Shown piece after piece: positions 1 to 8,530 of a stretch of DNA of 64,000 bases. Each line of letters begins with the position of its first letter. The first letter of the stretch is position 1. The notes under the pieces are model-generated. The model had not been told where the DNA came from. It worked only from the letters and a program-made list of their open reading frames with translations, and did no database searches. The DNA is from an uncultured beta proteobacterium (GTDB lineage Bacteria > Pseudomonadota > Gammaproteobacteria > Burkholderiales > Burkholderiaceae_C). The translations under genes and the position numbers were made by a program. The DNA is taken from contig CAISLN010000038.1 of assembly GCA_903886275.1 (NCBI GenBank), positions 1 to 64,000 of the forward strand, read 5' to 3'.

Positions 1-269
1 CCGGCATTGCGCCTCCAACCACGCTGTGTGCCCCGGCATCGCTTTACACGCCATAACCAGCGTGCCGGACGTATTTCGGACTTCGCCATGAATGAGCAGG
101 CTCGTCGCCACACACCGCCGAATCGAGTTCGTTATCCTGCGCACTGCCAGTTCGCCTCCAGTTGCTCTCCACCCCGCCTCGCGGCGACGCAGTTACTTTC
201 AGCTACAGGGTCTTGGCTTACCCTGGCACGGACTTTCACCATGCAGATGTCGCGCCTTCACGGGCGCAC
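1..269 (-). mobile_element. Group II intron, 5' part (domain I), cut by the window start
   Basis: Read on the minus strand, the segment begins at 269 with GTGCGCCC, which fits the GTGYG 5' boundary of bacterial group II introns. It continues with GGTGAAAGTCC and the CTGAAAGTAACTGCGTC stretch that I associate with domain I of such introns. It runs off the window at position 1, so the rest of domain I, any reverse transcriptase and domain V would lie outside. The upstream exon ends in a GC hairpin (CCCGC-ATCC-GCGGG) five bases before the intron, and insertion just after a stem-loop is typical of class C group II introns. The plus-strand open frames over this segment are antisense to the RNA and are not genes. 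The intron call is recognition from sequence; the class is inference. Confidence 0.75.
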
Positions 270-274
270 TCATG

Positions 275-318
275 CCCGCGGATGCGGGAATCTAGTGCGG
301 GGTTCCCGCCTACGCGGG
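275..318. repeat. Twin GC-rich hairpins (REP/dRS3-like)
   Basis: Two short palindromes lie 16 bases apart: CCCGC-ggat-GCGGG at 275-288 and CCCGC-ctac-GCGGG at 305-318. The outer context (GCGGGAATC and GGTTCCCGCC) resembles the dispersed dRS3/REP-type intergenic repeats of beta- and gammaproteobacteria. The first hairpin sits directly upstream of the group II intron, on the intron's own strand, and is probably its target. No U-run follows either stem, so they do not look like ordinary terminators. Confidence 0.55.
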
Positions 319-382
319 GATGACGGGGCGCGGGACTGACGTCTACATTTCATGGTCTGGGGTGGCCTTGGGGCCTTGGCAG

Positions 383-1036
383 CTAAATCAGCTTGTGTTT
401 GCTCAGCAAATCGCCCACCAGCTCCAGGCGCAGCAGCGGGCTGTCGAGCTGCAGCAGGTTCTGCTTTTGCGCCGTCGGCAGGGCCAGCAGCTCGCACCAG
501 CGGTTGGCGACCCAGCCGCAGTCATCCAAGCGGTAGGGCCGCTGCATAGGCGGCAGCTCAAAGGATGCCGGGCTGTCCGGTTCCAGCAAACGCGCCAACG
601 CGTTGGCACAGGGCTGCAGGTCGGGCGGAATGGCCATGGCCTGGTCGGGCGCCATCGCGTCCACCCCGGCCACCCACAAACCATGCGGGAGTTGCGCGCG
701 CGAGCGGATGCGAAAGCGGCTGCCACCGGTGCAACGGATCACCATCAGCCCGGCCTGGGGCAGGGCCAATTCGGTGATGTGGGCCAGCGTGCCCACATCG
801 GCAAACAGCTCCTGCGCAAAGGCATCGCCCGTGGGCCGTGACGGATCGCGCTGGCGCACCTCGGCGCCCTGCAGCAGAGCCACCACGCCAAACGGTGTGG
901 CATTTTTGTAGCACTTGCCAATCAGATCCAGGTAGCGCACTTCGAAAATTTGCAGGTCCAGGACGCCCCCTGGAAACAGCACCGCGTTCAGTGGGAACAG
1001 CGCTGTCGTGGCGCCTTCCGGCAAGGGGCTGCTCAT
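383..1036 (-). CDS. LON substrate-binding (LON_N) domain protein
   Basis: The 217-residue product is a stand-alone LON_N domain protein. It opens with the family pattern ALFPLNAVLFPGG followed by LQIFEVRYLDLI, and it lacks the AAA+ and protease domains of Lon, so it is not a protease. Such small proteins are widespread, and their role in substrate or partner binding is poorly defined. The ATG at 1034-1036 overlaps the TGA of the upstream lipoprotein gene by 4 nt, which fixes the start and implies translational coupling. It is the last gene of the MCE transport operon, although a functional link to lipid transport is not established. The antisense frames here are ignored. Confidence 0.85.
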   Translation of the reverse strand: MSSPLPEGATTALFPLNAVLFPGGVLDLQIFEVRYLDLIGKCYKNATPFGVVALLQGAEVRQRDPSRPTGDAFAQELFADVGTLAHITELALPQAGLMVIRCTGGSRFRIRSRAQLPHGLWVAGVDAMAPDQAMAIPPDLQPCANALARLLEPDSPASFELPPMQRPYRLDDCGWVANRWCELLALPTAQKQNLLQLDSPLLRLELVGDLLSKHKLI

Positions 1037-1695
1037 GGCGTCACCTCGGCCGCGACCACCTGCTGCAGCCACTGGTCCAGCTGCAGGGCCAGCGCATCGC
1101 TGGCCTGGGCCAATGCCTTGACACCGCCTGGCGCATCGGCAGTAGTGCTGGGCTGCTGCTGCACCAAGCTGGTTTGCGCGAGCACGCGGGCCGGGCTGCC
1201 GCTGCGTCCCAGGGTGGCGCGCAAGCGCACCAGGGCCGAGCTGCTCTGCGCGGTGCCAAACAGCTGGCTGAATTCTTCGAGCTCCAGACGCAGCACCAGG
1301 GTGCCGGGCGGCACCGCGTCGGTGGCGCCCAGCAGGCTGCGGCGCTGGCCCAGCAGCTCGCGCAGACGCAGTCGCAAGAGCTGGGCCGGTGGCATGCTCC
1401 AGCGGGCCTGGGCATAGGGGCGCAGTTGCTGGGCATCGGCATACAGCAGGCGGTACAGCATGGCCGTGCCGTCCAGGGCGCTGGCGCCGTCCATCTCGGC
1501 CAGCAGCACCGTGGGCAGGGGCGCCATCCGGTTGGCCGCAGTGGCCTGGGTGGGGCCGGGGCCAAAGTCGTACACCGCAGAGCGCGGCGTGCTGCAAGCG
1601 CCCAGCAGCAGGGCCAGCGCGCCAGCGCCTACCGCGCGCAGCAGCCGGCCCGCAGTGGGGGAACAGGGAGGCGCAGAAACAAACAATGGATGCAT
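1033..1695 (-). CDS. ABC-type transport auxiliary lipoprotein (PqiC-like)
   Basis: The product has 220 residues. A signal sequence with a lipobox (LLLGAC, Cys near residue 34) shows that it is a lipoprotein. The remainder resembles the ABC_trans_aux/PqiC family, which forms the outer-membrane partner of MCE lipid-transport systems. It lies 8 nt downstream of the MCE gene and overlaps the LON_N gene by 4 nt, so it belongs to one polycistron with the permease, ATPase and MCE protein. Family knowledge predicts an outer-membrane-anchored, periplasm-facing protein that receives or delivers phospholipid. The exact lipid and direction cannot be read from the sequence. Confidence 0.85.
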   Translation of the reverse strand: MHPLFVSAPPCSPTAGRLLRAVGAGALALLLGACSTPRSAVYDFGPGPTQATAANRMAPLPTVLLAEMDGASALDGTAMLYRLLYADAQQLRPYAQARWSMPPAQLLRLRLRELLGQRRSLLGATDAVPPGTLVLRLELEEFSQLFGTAQSSSALVRLRATLGRSGSPARVLAQTSLVQQQPSTTADAPGGVKALAQASDALALQLDQWLQQVVAAEVTP

Positions 1696-1703
1696 GGTGG
1701 GCC

Positions 1704-2699
1704 TTATGGGGCGGTGGGTGGCACAAAGCCGGTTTCGCCGGGGCCGGGTGCGGCGCCCGTGCGCCCGAGCAGCAGCGACTGCGGCTGCTCGGCCAGTCCC
1801 TCGGCCACGCGCCCGAACTGGCGTAGCGCACGGGTGGCCTCGTCGCTGCTGCGGTTCAGGCGCGGCAGCAAGCTGGTGTTGAAGTTGGCGCTGGCGCTGG
1901 CCAGTGCGTCGGTGCTGCGGGCAATTTTTTCCAGGGTGCCGCCAGGCTCGTTCATGCGCACCGAGACGCGCTTGAACTCGGCCGCCGAGTTCCTCACCAC
2001 CTCGCTGCTGTCCTTGAGCCGCTCCGCCGTGGCTTGCAGGCCTTGCAGCGTGGCCTCGGCCTGGGCCGCCACGCGCGGCAAATTGGCGCTGCCTTGGGGG
2101 CCGCTGCCGGTCAGCACCTGGTCGGCGTGCAGCGTCAAGCGGCTCAGGCCGGCAGCCGCCTGCGATAGATTATTTAACGCATCCTGCATGGCCTGCTGGC
2201 GCTCGGGCGCCAACAGGGCGTTGACGCGCACGCTGGCTTCTTCCAGCTGGGTCAGCAGCTTGCCACCCTGCGCGCTCAGGCGCGACACCAGGCCGGCTCG
2301 CATGGGGATGCGCGCCACTTGGGCTTTGCTGGTGGGCAGGGGCGCGCCCACCTCGCCGCTGTCGTCAAGCTGCACAAAGGCCAGGCCCGTCACGCCCTGG
2401 AAACCCAGGCTGGCAAAGGTGCTGCTGCCTATGGGCGCGTTGTCGCTGACGGCGATGCGCACCAGCACATTGCCACGCGTCTGCGGGTCCAGCGCGATGG
2501 AGGTGACGCGCCCCACGCTCACACCCTTGTAGCGCACCCCGGCCTGCGGCTGCAGCCCTGTCACCGCTTCGGTGCTGGAGATTTCGTAGACGCGCTGGGC
2601 ACTGCTGTCGCGCGTCAGCCAGGTGGCCATGGCGATCAGCAGGGCAATCAGCAGCAGCACAAAGCTGCCGGCCGCAAGGGCGTGGGATTTGTTTTCCAT
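1704..2699 (-). CDS. MlaD-family (MCE domain) substrate-binding protein
   Basis: The 331-residue protein has one N-terminal membrane anchor (about residues 9-29) and a single MCE domain (about 38-115, with VTGLQPQAGVRYKGVSVGRV). A long C-terminal region rich in heptad-like Leu/Ala follows and is probably helical. MCE proteins form hexameric rings that carry lipids between inner and outer membranes. With one MCE domain plus a helical tail it matches the Mla/Ttg2C-like class rather than the multi-domain PqiB or LetB class. It lies 11 nt after the ATPase gene and upstream of the lipoprotein gene, as expected for this operon type. Confidence 0.9.
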   Translation of the reverse strand: MENKSHALAAGSFVLLLIALLIAMATWLTRDSSAQRVYEISSTEAVTGLQPQAGVRYKGVSVGRVTSIALDPQTRGNVLVRIAVSDNAPIGSSTFASLGFQGVTGLAFVQLDDSGEVGAPLPTSKAQVARIPMRAGLVSRLSAQGGKLLTQLEEASVRVNALLAPERQQAMQDALNNLSQAAAGLSRLTLHADQVLTGSGPQGSANLPRVAAQAEATLQGLQATAERLKDSSEVVRNSAAEFKRVSVRMNEPGGTLEKIARSTDALASASANFNTSLLPRLNRSSDEATRALRQFGRVAEGLAEQPQSLLLGRTGAAPGPGETGFVPPTAP

Positions 2700-2710
2700 G
2701 GGTCTCTCTG

Positions 2711-3496
2711 TTATAGGTCCTGCGCGTGCAGCACTTCCATGGCGCGGTAGCCGCGTTCACCCAAAAAGAATTCGCGCACAAAGGGGTGCTCAAAACGTAT
2801 GGCTTCGCGCGGTGGCGCGTCCACAATCACATGCTTGTCGGCCACCACGGCAATGCGGCTGCTGAGCTCGAAGATGGTGTCGAGGTCGTGCGTGACCATC
2901 ACCACGCTCAGGCGCAGCTCCTGGTGCAGCGAGCGCAGCAGATGGCAAAAGGCGTCGGATGCGTCCGGGTCCAGCCCGGCCGTGGGCTCGTCGAGCAGCA
3001 ACAGCGGCGGGTCCATGATGAGGGCGCGCGCCAGCGCCACGCGCTTGACCATGCCGCCCGACAGATCGGCTGGCATCTTGTGCGCAGCCGTTGGGTCGAG
3101 CCCCACCATTTGCAGCTTCACCAAGGCCGCATCGGTGACCAGGGCACGCGGCAGGGTGCCGAGCTCGCGCAGCGGGAAGGCAATGTTCTCCAGCACGGTA
3201 AAGGCCGAGAACAGGGCGCCGTGCTGGAACAGCATGCCCACCCGGCTGGCGCCACCTGCGCGGCCGAGTTCGCCGGCCGGCTCGCCCAGCACCGTCACGC
3301 TGCCCCTGAGCGGCGTCTCCAGGCCCAGCATCTGGCGCAACAGCACGGTCTTGCCGCTGCCCGAGCCGCCGACGATGGACAGGAATTCGCCGCGCGCAAT
3401 CGACAGGCTCAGGTCCTGGTGGATGATGGAGCGCACACCGCGCGTGGTGAAGCCCGAGCACAGGCCGTCGATCTCCACCACTGGAGTGGCACTCAT
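2711..3496 (-). CDS. MlaF-like ABC transporter ATP-binding protein
   Basis: The 261-residue ATPase has Walker A GGSGSGKT (about 43-50), ABC signature LSGGMVKRVALARAL, Walker B LLLLDEPTAGLD and the switch histidine in VMVTHDLD. It would power the MCE lipid-transport complex on the cytoplasmic face of the inner membrane. Its ATG overlaps the stop of the permease gene by 4 nt, which implies coupled translation and fixed stoichiometry. All catalytic motifs are intact. Confidence 0.92.
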   Translation of the reverse strand: MSATPVVEIDGLCSGFTTRGVRSIIHQDLSLSIARGEFLSIVGGSGSGKTVLLRQMLGLETPLRGSVTVLGEPAGELGRAGGASRVGMLFQHGALFSAFTVLENIAFPLRELGTLPRALVTDAALVKLQMVGLDPTAAHKMPADLSGGMVKRVALARALIMDPPLLLLDEPTAGLDPDASDAFCHLLRSLHQELRLSVVMVTHDLDTIFELSSRIAVVADKHVIVDAPPREAIRFEHPFVREFFLGERGYRAMEVLHAQDL

Positions 3497-4620
3497 ATCC
3501 CCACCCCCTTGAACAGCACGGCAAACAGCGCGTCCACCAGCAGCACCAGGGTGATGGAACTGACCACCGAGGCGGTGGTGCCCTCACCCAGGCTTTGCGT
3601 ATTGGGCAATATGCGCAGGCCAAAGTGACAACCATTGAGCGCAATCAGCAGACCAAAAACCACCGACTTGGCCATGGCCAGCCACAGGTTGGATGGCTGC
3701 ACCACCTTCGGTAAGGCCACCAAAAAATACTCGGGCGACAGACCCAGCGCCATGTCCGACGCCAGCATGCCGCCCAAGAGCGCCGCCGCCGTGGTCCAGG
3801 CCGCCAGCAGTGGCATCACCAACGCCAGCGCCAGGGCGCGTGGCAGCACCAGGCGGTAGCCCCTTCCTATGCCCATGACGCGCATGGCATCGAGCTCTTC
3901 GGTGACGCGCATGACACCGATCTGCGCCGTGATGGCCGAGCCCGAGCGCCCGGCCACCAAGATGGCCGCCAGCAGTGGCCCGAGCTCGCGCACCAGGGAG
4001 AGGCCCAGGATGTTGACGATAAAGGCGTCGGCGCCAAACTGGCGCAGTTGGCGCGACATCAGATAGGCCAGCACCACGCCGATCAAAAAACCCACCAGGG
4101 CGGTGATGGGCAGTGCGGTGGCGCCTATGCGGTAGATGTGGCCGGAGATGTCGCGCCAGGGACCCTGGCTGGGGTCGCGCAGAAAACGCAGCAGGTCGAT
4201 GCCGAGCTGACCCATCAGGCGCAGGGCGCTGGCACCATGGCTCTCCAGCCCCATCAACCACTCACCCAAGCGCAAAAACCATTGCTTTGCCGTGCGCCTG
4301 TGTACCTTGGGTGGCACCACGGTGAAGCGTGCCACGCGGTTGAGCGTGCTGCGCTGCAGGTCCAGCACCAGCACATGGCGCGGCCAGGCATGGCCCCAGG
4401 TATTCCACAGCAGTTGCGCGCCGGTGTGGTCCAGGCGCGCAATCTGGCGCAGGTCCCAGCTGGCCTGCATCAGCTCACTTGCGGGGCGCTCCAGCGACAA
4501 CTCCAGCGCCGCCCAGTGCTCCGGCTGCGCCAGTGCGGGGGCGCTCCAACTGCCGAACAGGGTGAGGCTTTCGCCGTCGGCAGAAGTTTCCAGAACGATG
4601 CGAGGCGGAAGGTCGAGCAA
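3493..4620 (-). CDS. MlaE-family ABC permease with N-terminal STAS-like domain
   Basis: The 375-residue protein has an N-terminal soluble domain of about 110 residues with a STAS/MlaB-like pattern (DLRQIARLDHTGAQLLW). The MlaE permease domain follows, with about five membrane segments and the conserved stretch VRELGPLLAAILVAGRSGSA. In E. coli Mla, the STAS protein MlaB and the permease MlaE are separate proteins; the fusion here is a common variant. It is the first gene of the minus-strand operon and is divergent from the enoyl-CoA hydratase gene across about 94 nt, where the promoters should lie. Confidence 0.9.
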   Translation of the reverse strand: MLDLPPRIVLETSADGESLTLFGSWSAPALAQPEHWAALELSLERPASELMQASWDLRQIARLDHTGAQLLWNTWGHAWPRHVLVLDLQRSTLNRVARFTVVPPKVHRRTAKQWFLRLGEWLMGLESHGASALRLMGQLGIDLLRFLRDPSQGPWRDISGHIYRIGATALPITALVGFLIGVVLAYLMSRQLRQFGADAFIVNILGLSLVRELGPLLAAILVAGRSGSAITAQIGVMRVTEELDAMRVMGIGRGYRLVLPRALALALVMPLLAAWTTAAALLGGMLASDMALGLSPEYFLVALPKVVQPSNLWLAMAKSVVFGLLIALNGCHFGLRILPNTQSLGEGTTASVVSSITLVLLVDALFAVLFKGVGI

Positions 4621-4714
4621 GGGCTGTGGTCAAAAGAAGAATAGGATCCGAATGGTACCGCCTGCCCGCAGCCTGCCATCAAAATAGGGGCCTTGCCCTT
4701 TCAACGCACCTTCC

Positions 4715-5500
4715 ATGACCTGCACCTTTCTCTCCACGCCCGAGCTTGCCATCGAACAGCGCGCGCATGTGCTCTGGCTCACCATCACCCGCGAAGAGCG
4801 GCGCAACGCCATGAACCTGGACCTGCTGAGCAGCTTGGCACAGGCCGTCACGCAGGCCCAGTCCGACCGCAGCATCCGCGCCATCGTGCTCACTGGTGCG
4901 GGCACCAAGGCCTTTTGCGCCGGCGCCGATTTGCAAAGCGCCAATGCCTTCACCACCGACTACTCCGAGCCGCAGGGCCAGTTGGCTCTGGCGCTGCGCG
5001 CCGTGCGCGCCAGCAACATCCCGCTGATTGCCCGCGTCAACGGCGCCTGCATGGCCGGTGGCATGGGCCTCTTGAGCATGTGCGACCTGGCGGTGGCCGC
5101 CAGCCATGCGGTGTTCGGCCTGCCCGAGGTGAAGGTGGGCGTGTTCCCGGCCCAGGTGCTCACCGTGTTGCAGCACCTGATTCCACGGCGCCTGCTGGTG
5201 GAGATGTGCCTGACGGGCGAGCCCATCAGCAGCGCGCAAGCCCTGCAGCACGGGCTGGTGAACTACGTGGACGAGGATGTGGACGCCAAGCTCGACTGGC
5301 TGCTGTCTCGCATGCTGGACAAGTCGCCAGCGGCCATACGCCGTGGGCTTTACACGCTGAAGAAAGTCGAGTCCATGGGCTTTGAGGAAGCCATGTCGTT
5401 TACCGAAAGCCAGATCGCCCTGTTCACCCTGACCGAGGACGCCCGCGAGGGCCAACTGGCCTTTCGGGAAAAGCGCAAACCGGTCTGGCCGGGAAAGTAA
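4715..5500 (+). CDS. Enoyl-CoA hydratase/isomerase family protein
   Basis: The 261-residue crotonase-fold protein shows the oxyanion-hole signatures GTKAFCAGADL (about 67-77) and GACMAGGMGLLSMCDLAVAA. One acidic catalytic position is kept in GLPEVKVGVFP, but the second Glu of classical hydratases is not obvious. The reaction (hydratase, isomerase or another CoA chemistry) therefore cannot be fixed. The ATG follows about 94 nt of intergenic sequence shared with the divergent permease operon. The antiporter gene begins 4 nt downstream, which suggests cotranscription without an evident metabolic link. Confidence 0.85.
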   Translation: MTCTFLSTPELAIEQRAHVLWLTITREERRNAMNLDLLSSLAQAVTQAQSDRSIRAIVLTGAGTKAFCAGADLQSANAFTTDYSEPQGQLALALRAVRASNIPLIARVNGACMAGGMGLLSMCDLAVAASHAVFGLPEVKVGVFPAQVLTVLQHLIPRRLLVEMCLTGEPISSAQALQHGLVNYVDEDVDAKLDWLLSRMLDKSPAAIRRGLYTLKKVESMGFEEAMSFTESQIALFTLTEDAREGQLAFREKRKPVWPGK

Positions 5501-5504
5501 GCCC

Positions 5505-6773
5505 ATGGAAGCACCTCTCCATCACAGCAGCCTGATGCAAATCGTGGGTGCCTGCCTGTTTGGCCTGGCCCTGCTGCACACCTTTTGCGCCAAGCAGTTC
5601 GAGCGGCTGGCGCAGCGCCATCCGCGCCACGCCGGCCTCTTGCATTTGCTGGGCGAGGTGGAGGTGGTGTTTGGCTTTTGGGCCTTTGTGCTGATTGCCA
5701 CCATGGCCCTGCTCTGCGGTGGCACGCAGGCTATTGCCTATGCCGAGTCGCTGCAATACACCGAGCCGCTGTTTGTGTTTGTGGTGATGGTGGTGGCGGC
5801 CAGCAAGCCGGTGCTGTCCATAGTCCAGCGCCTGCTGGGTGCACTGGCGCACATAGCGCCGCTGCCCACGCCACTGGCGCAGGCCTGGCTGGGCCTGGCG
5901 GTGGTGCCGCTGATGGGCTCGCTGATCACCGAGCCGGCCGCCATGACGCTGGCCGCGCTGATGCTCTCCACCCAGATCTTCAGGCAAGGCATCCCCGAGC
6001 GGCTGAAGTACGGCGCACTGGGTGTGCTGTTTGTGAACATCTCGATTGGCGGCACGCTCACCTCCTACGCGGCACCGCCGGTGCTGATGGTGGCTGGCGC
6101 CTGGCAATGGGACACCGCCTTTATGGCTGCCACCTTTGGCTGGAAGGCCGCACTCGCCGTGCTGGTCAACGCCAGCGGCATCGCCTTTTTGCTGCGCCGG
6201 CATTTGGGCGCCAGCACCGCACCCAAGCAGGCCGAAGAGCCCATGCCGCTGATGGTCAGCCTGATCCACCTGCTGGTGCTAGGCGGCGTGGTGGCGCTGG
6301 CGCACCACCCGGTGCTGTTCCTTGGACTGTTCCTGTTTTTCCTGGGCTACACCCAGGCCTACGAGCGCCACCAGAGTCCGCTGATCCTCAAAGAAGGCTT
6401 GCTGGTGGGCTTCTTCTTGGCCGGGCTGGTGGTGCTGGGCGGACTGCAGCAATGGTGGCTGCAGCCGATTGTCTCAAGCCTTAGCCCCATCGCCCTGTTC
6501 TTTGGCGCGGTCGGCCTAACCGCCCTGACCGACAACGCCGCGCTGACCTATCTGGGCTCGCTGATAGAGGGCATCTCCAGCGCCTCGCAATACATGCTGG
6601 TGGCCGGAGCCGTGACCGGTGGCGGTCTGACGGTGATTGCCAACGCGCCCAACCCGGCCGGCGTGGCCCTGTTAAAGGCCGGCTTTGAAGACGGCTCCAT
6701 AGGCGCCCTTGAGCTGCTGCTGGGCGCCCTATTGCCCACCTGTGTGGCGGCCCTTTTCTTCCTCCTGCTGTGA
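5505..6773 (+). CDS. Putative Na+/H+ antiporter (Na_H_antiport_3 family)
   Basis: The 422-residue integral membrane protein has about ten or more hydrophobic segments. It carries family-type stretches such as GSLITEPAAMTLAALML, NISIGGTLTSYAAPPVLMV and a C-terminal ALTDNAALTYLGSL, which resemble ion-transporter-superfamily motifs with a polar residue in mid-helix. It is assigned to the putative Na+/H+ antiporter family (PF07399). Transport activity is family inference and the ion is unproven. The start lies 4 nt after the preceding stop. Confidence 0.75.
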   Translation: MEAPLHHSSLMQIVGACLFGLALLHTFCAKQFERLAQRHPRHAGLLHLLGEVEVVFGFWAFVLIATMALLCGGTQAIAYAESLQYTEPLFVFVVMVVAASKPVLSIVQRLLGALAHIAPLPTPLAQAWLGLAVVPLMGSLITEPAAMTLAALMLSTQIFRQGIPERLKYGALGVLFVNISIGGTLTSYAAPPVLMVAGAWQWDTAFMAATFGWKAALAVLVNASGIAFLLRRHLGASTAPKQAEEPMPLMVSLIHLLVLGGVVALAHHPVLFLGLFLFFLGYTQAYERHQSPLILKEGLLVGFFLAGLVVLGGLQQWWLQPIVSSLSPIALFFGAVGLTALTDNAALTYLGSLIEGISSASQYMLVAGAVTGGGLTVIANAPNPAGVALLKAGFEDGSIGALELLLGALLPTCVAALFFLLL

Positions 6774-6820
6774 GCGCAGCGCCAAGCGCGTAACGTAGCG
6801 CCCAACCCTTTCCAAAATAA

Positions 6821-8530
6821 ATGAACGACACCACCTTTGACTACATCATCGTAGGCGCCGGCACCGCCGGCTGCCTGCTGGCCAACCGCCTGTCGGCCGA
6901 CGCCTCCAAGCGCGTGCTGCTGATAGAGGCCGGGCGCAAGGACGACTACCACTGGATCCACATTCCGGTGGGCTATCTGTACTGCATAGGCAACCCGCGC
7001 ACCGACTGGCTCTACCACACCGAGCCCGACGCAGGGCTCAACGGGCGCGTCCTCAAGTACCCGCGCGGCAAGACCCTGGGCGGCTGCAGCAGCATCAACG
7101 GCATGATCTACATGCGCGGCCAGGCCAGGGACTATGACGCCTGGGCCCAGCTCAGCGGCGATGAGTCCTGGTCCTGGCGCAACAGCCTGCCCTACTTCAA
7201 GCTGCACGAGGACCATTACAAGGGCGCCAACGGCCTGCATGGTGCGCGCGGTACGCCCGCCGAGCTGCTCAAGGACAGTGACACCACTTACCACCAGACC
7301 CTTCGCCACCACCAGTCCGGCGGCGAATGGCGGGTGGAAAAACAGCGCCTGCGCTGGGATGTGCTCGACGCCTTTGCCCAGGCCGCAACCCAAGCTGGCA
7401 TTCCCGCCACCGACGATTTCAACCGCGGCGACAACGAGGGCGTGGGCTACTTTGAGGTGAACCAAAAGTCCGGCTGGCGCTGGAACACGGCCAAGGCTTT
7501 TTTGCGTCCAACCTGCTATGCGCGCCCTAACTTCGAGCTCTGGACCAGCGCCCAGGTGGCCAAGCTGGTCATCGAAAAAAACAGCGGAGCGGATGCCGAT
7601 CGGCCGCTGCGCTGCACCGGTGTGCAGGTCTGGAACGGCAGCGAAATGGTCACGGCGACGGCGCGCGGCGAGGTGATTTTGTCGGCCGGCGCCATCGGCT
7701 CGCCGCAGCTCTTACAGCTCAGCGGCCTGGGGCCAGCGGCCCTGTCGCAGGCGCTGGGCATTGCGGTGGCGCAGGACATTCCCGGCGTGGGCGAAAACCT
7801 GCAAGACCATTTGCAGATCCGCGCGGTCTTCAAGGTGAAGAACGCCATCACCCTCAACACCCAGGCCAACTCGCTCTGGGGCAAGGCCAAGATCGCCATG
7901 GAATACGCGCTCACACGCAGCGGCCCGATGAGCATGGCGCCCAGCCAGCTCGGCGCCTTTACCAAGAGCGATGCGGCCCAGCCCTACGCCAATCTGGAGT
8001 ACCACGTGCAGCCACTCAGCCTGGAGGCCTTTGGCCAACCGCTGCACCGCTTCAATGCCTTTACCGCCAGCGTCTGCAACCTCAACCCGAGCAGCCGCGG
8101 CCATGTGCGTATCACATCGCCCGACTTCCACGCGGCACCGGCAATTGCGCCCAACTACCTCAGCACCGAAGAGGACCGCAAAATCGCCGCCGACTCACTG
8201 CGCATCACCCGCGCCATCGTGGCACAACCAGCCCTACAAAAATACGCACCCGAGGAATACAAGCCCGGCGTGCAGTTCCAGACCGATGCGGAGTTGGCCA
8301 AGCTCGCTGGCGACATTGCCACCACCATCTTCCACCCTGTAGGCACCACCGCCATGGGACCAACGAGCGACCCAATGTCGGTGGTCGATGCGCGGCTGCG
8401 GGTGCGGGGTGTGGCAGGGCTGCGCGTGGTCGATGCCGGTGTCATGCCGCGCATTACCAGCGGCAACACCAACTCGCCCACACTGATGATTGCCGAGAAG
8501 GCGGCCCAGTGGATTGCCGCAGACGCATAG
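6821..8530 (+). CDS. GMC family FAD-dependent oxidoreductase (choline/alcohol dehydrogenase-like)
   Basis: The 569-residue flavoprotein shows the N-terminal FAD dinucleotide-binding motif VGAGTAGCLLANRL (about 11-24) and the GMC signature GGCSSINGMIYMRG. The second signature GAIGSPQLLQLSGLGP and the C-terminal catalytic His regions FHPVGTTAMG and SGNTNSPTLMIAEKA are also present. It is probably an alcohol dehydrogenase of the BetA-like group. No betaine aldehyde dehydrogenase or betI lies nearby, so a choline role is not supported. No signal peptide is seen, which suggests a cytoplasmic enzyme. Confidence 0.88.
   Translation: MNDTTFDYIIVGAGTAGCLLANRLSADASKRVLLIEAGRKDDYHWIHIPVGYLYCIGNPRTDWLYHTEPDAGLNGRVLKYPRGKTLGGCSSINGMIYMRGQARDYDAWAQLSGDESWSWRNSLPYFKLHEDHYKGANGLHGARGTPAELLKDSDTTYHQTLRHHQSGGEWRVEKQRLRWDVLDAFAQAATQAGIPATDDFNRGDNEGVGYFEVNQKSGWRWNTAKAFLRPTCYARPNFELWTSAQVAKLVIEKNSGADADRPLRCTGVQVWNGSEMVTATARGEVILSAGAIGSPQLLQLSGLGPAALSQALGIAVAQDIPGVGENLQDHLQIRAVFKVKNAITLNTQANSLWGKAKIAMEYALTRSGPMSMAPSQLGAFTKSDAAQPYANLEYHVQPLSLEAFGQPLHRFNAFTASVCNLNPSSRGHVRITSPDFHAAPAIAPNYLSTEEDRKIAADSLRITRAIVAQPALQKYAPEEYKPGVQFQTDAELAKLAGDIATTIFHPVGTTAMGPTSDPMSVVDARLRVRGVAGLRVVDAGVMPRITSGNTNSPTLMIAEKAAQWIAADA

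Noticed and set aside
7-339. Open frames of about 110 and 67 codons on the plus strand
   Set aside because: They are antisense to the group II intron RNA; the amino-acid text resembles commonly misannotated intron-antisense hypotheticals.
383-1831. A 482-codon minus-strand frame covering the LON_N gene and its upstream neighbours
   Set aside because: Only its last 217 codons match a family; the rest runs out of frame through the lipoprotein and MCE genes.
6821-8530. Assigning the GMC enzyme as choline dehydrogenase (betA)
   Set aside because: No betaine aldehyde dehydrogenase, betI or choline transporter nearby; GMC motifs alone do not give the substrate.
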